Assembly (NCBI GenBank): GCA_903864485.1
Contig: CAIPGD010000108.1
Coordinates: 1-6,414 of the forward strand
Reading direction: 5' to 3'
Source: an uncultured bacterium
GTDB taxonomy: Bacteria; Pseudomonadota; Gammaproteobacteria; Burkholderiales; Burkholderiaceae_E
DNA: 6,414 nucleotides
Position numbers and translations under genes: made by a program. The notes beneath the pieces are model-generated. The model saw nothing but the letters and a program-made list of their open reading frames with translations. It ran no database searches and had not been told where the DNA came from. Below, one piece after another: positions 5,762 through 6,414 of this stretch; within the stretch, counting starts at the first letter, position 1; every line of letters begins with the position of its first letter.

Positions 5762-6414
5762 ATGAGCATCCAGAACTTTCTCGTTAGCACGGTTCTACGA
5801 TGGCAAAAGAACTCGAGCCTCAAGCTGAGTGCCGATCACCGCTTTCGGCGCAATCGCAAATGGCTGGCGGCGGTGCGCGTCAAAACCAAGGCCTCGATCA
5901 CGATTCGATCGGATCGGATCGCGGGCGTGCCGGTCGAGTGGGTCATGCCTAGCGCATTGATGTCGGCGCCGCAGGCCCCCGTCTGCGTGTATTTTCACGG
6001 TGGCGGCTTCGGGATGGGCGGGCCCAACAGCCACCGTGCACTGGCCGCTTATCTGGCTGAAAAAGCCCAGATCAAGATGCTGATGGTTGACTATCGTCTC
6101 GCACCCGAAGATCCGTTCCCCGCGGCGCTAGATGACGCCCTGGCGGTTTATCAGACCCTCATCTCGAATCTGGCTGAGGCCGACTCGGCCGCGACCCACA
6201 ACGACCCCCGCCCCCCGAGGCCCCTCTTCATTGGCGGTGATAGCGCGGGTGGCAACATTGCGCTCGCCACCTTGCAGGCGGTCCGCAATCTGCCGCATCC
6301 GCTCCCATCAAGCGCACAACCGAACGCACAACCGGACGCACAACCCCGCGGGATTTTTCTGCTCTCACCCTGGCTGGATTTGACCCATCAAAACCCGTCG
6401 ATGGTGAGTAACGA
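5762..6414 (+). CDS. Alpha/beta-hydrolase, HSL (GDXG) esterase family, 3' truncated by window edge
   Basis: A predicted carboxylesterase; 217 residues are visible and the frame is open at the right edge. Hormone-sensitive-lipase-type motifs appear in order: VYFHGGGFGMG (76-86, HGGG oxyanion hole), VDYRLAPEDPFPAALDD (109-125) and IGGDSAGGN (157-165, nucleophile Ser161 in GDSAGG). The SPWLDLT block (202-208) follows. The catalytic Asp and His, usually about 90-120 residues after the Ser, lie beyond the window. No signal peptide or lipobox is seen, so it is probably cytoplasmic. The N-terminal 50 residues are basic and less conserved. Residues 184-195 hold a repeated Ala-Gln-Pro stretch from a 12-bp duplication. 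Position and frame directly after a Baeyer-Villiger-type enzyme suggest that it hydrolyses that enzyme's ester product. No ribosome binding site is visible, which fits coupled translation. Confidence 0.92.
   Translation, partial: MSIQNFLVSTVLRWQKNSSLKLSADHRFRRNRKWLAAVRVKTKASITIRSDRIAGVPVEWVMPSALMSAPQAPVCVYFHGGGFGMGGPNSHRALAAYLAEKAQIKMLMVDYRLAPEDPFPAALDDALAVYQTLISNLAEADSAATHNDPRPPRPLFIGGDSAGGNIALATLQAVRNLPHPLPSSAQPNAQPDAQPRGIFLLSPWLDLTHQNPSMVSN
6311..6346 (+). repeat. 12-bp in-frame tandem repeat in the hydrolase gene, three copies
   Basis: AGCGCACAACCG (6311-6322), AACGCACAACCG (6323-6334) and GACGCACAACCC (6335-6346) encode Ser/Asn/Asp-Ala-Gln-Pro three times (residues 184-195). The first codon of each unit varies while the GCACAACC core is exact. 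It falls between the helix after GDSAGG and the next strand, where HSL-family proteins usually have a short loop. Confidence 0.85.

Noticed and set aside
5914..5936. GATCG-like short repetition (TTCGATCGGATCGGATCGCG)
   Set aside because: It is coding DNA for RSDRIA in the hydrolase, too short and too easily produced by local codon choice.
6132..6383. 83-aa + strand open frame with repeated HNRT
   Set aside because: It is an out-of-frame reading of the hydrolase gene; the HNRT repeat only reflects the 12-bp DNA repeat.

Overview
The window is a gene-dense bacterial segment of moderately high G+C with short intergenic gaps, overlapping genes and GTG/TTG start options. Protein content fits a proteobacterium: a stand-alone EutBC ammonia-lyase without microcompartment genes, a MOFRL-type glycerate kinase and a Baeyer-Villiger-type monooxygenase. 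Nothing seen fixes the genus. No tRNA, rRNA, CRISPR, transposase or phage gene was found.

Left block (1-3782, + strand) is probably one operon. It holds the 3' end of an unidentified gene, then eutB and eutC (the two subunits of adenosylcobalamin-dependent ethanolamine ammonia-lyase), then a glycerate 2-kinase whose start lies 26 nt inside eutC. Neither shell proteins, the EutA reactivase, nor an acetaldehyde dehydrogenase is present, so this looks like the short, cytosolic version of ethanolamine use. The glycerate kinase is an unusual tail for such an operon.

Middle (3783-4240): a small DUF1330-family gene on the - strand is convergent with the kinase gene and divergent from the next block. 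The 117-nt divergent gap carries 3.4 tandem copies of a 13-bp unit.

Right block (4241-6414, + strand): a flavin monooxygenase with the Baeyer-Villiger fingerprint is followed by an HSL/GDXG-family alpha/beta-hydrolase that runs off the window. A ketone-to-ester step followed by ester hydrolysis is the natural reading of this pair. The two genes are in the same reading frame, separated by one TAG and 24 open codons, so the arrangement looks like a split (or readthrough-joinable) monooxygenase-esterase fusion.

Four unrelated short tandem duplications (9, 13, 11 and 12 bp units) lie between 3453 and 6346, a local signature of slippage that the genes do not explain. No single feature here proves a new biological system. 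The most worthwhile leads are the same-frame monooxygenase/esterase junction, the 13-bp promoter array and the eutBC-glycerate kinase coupling.
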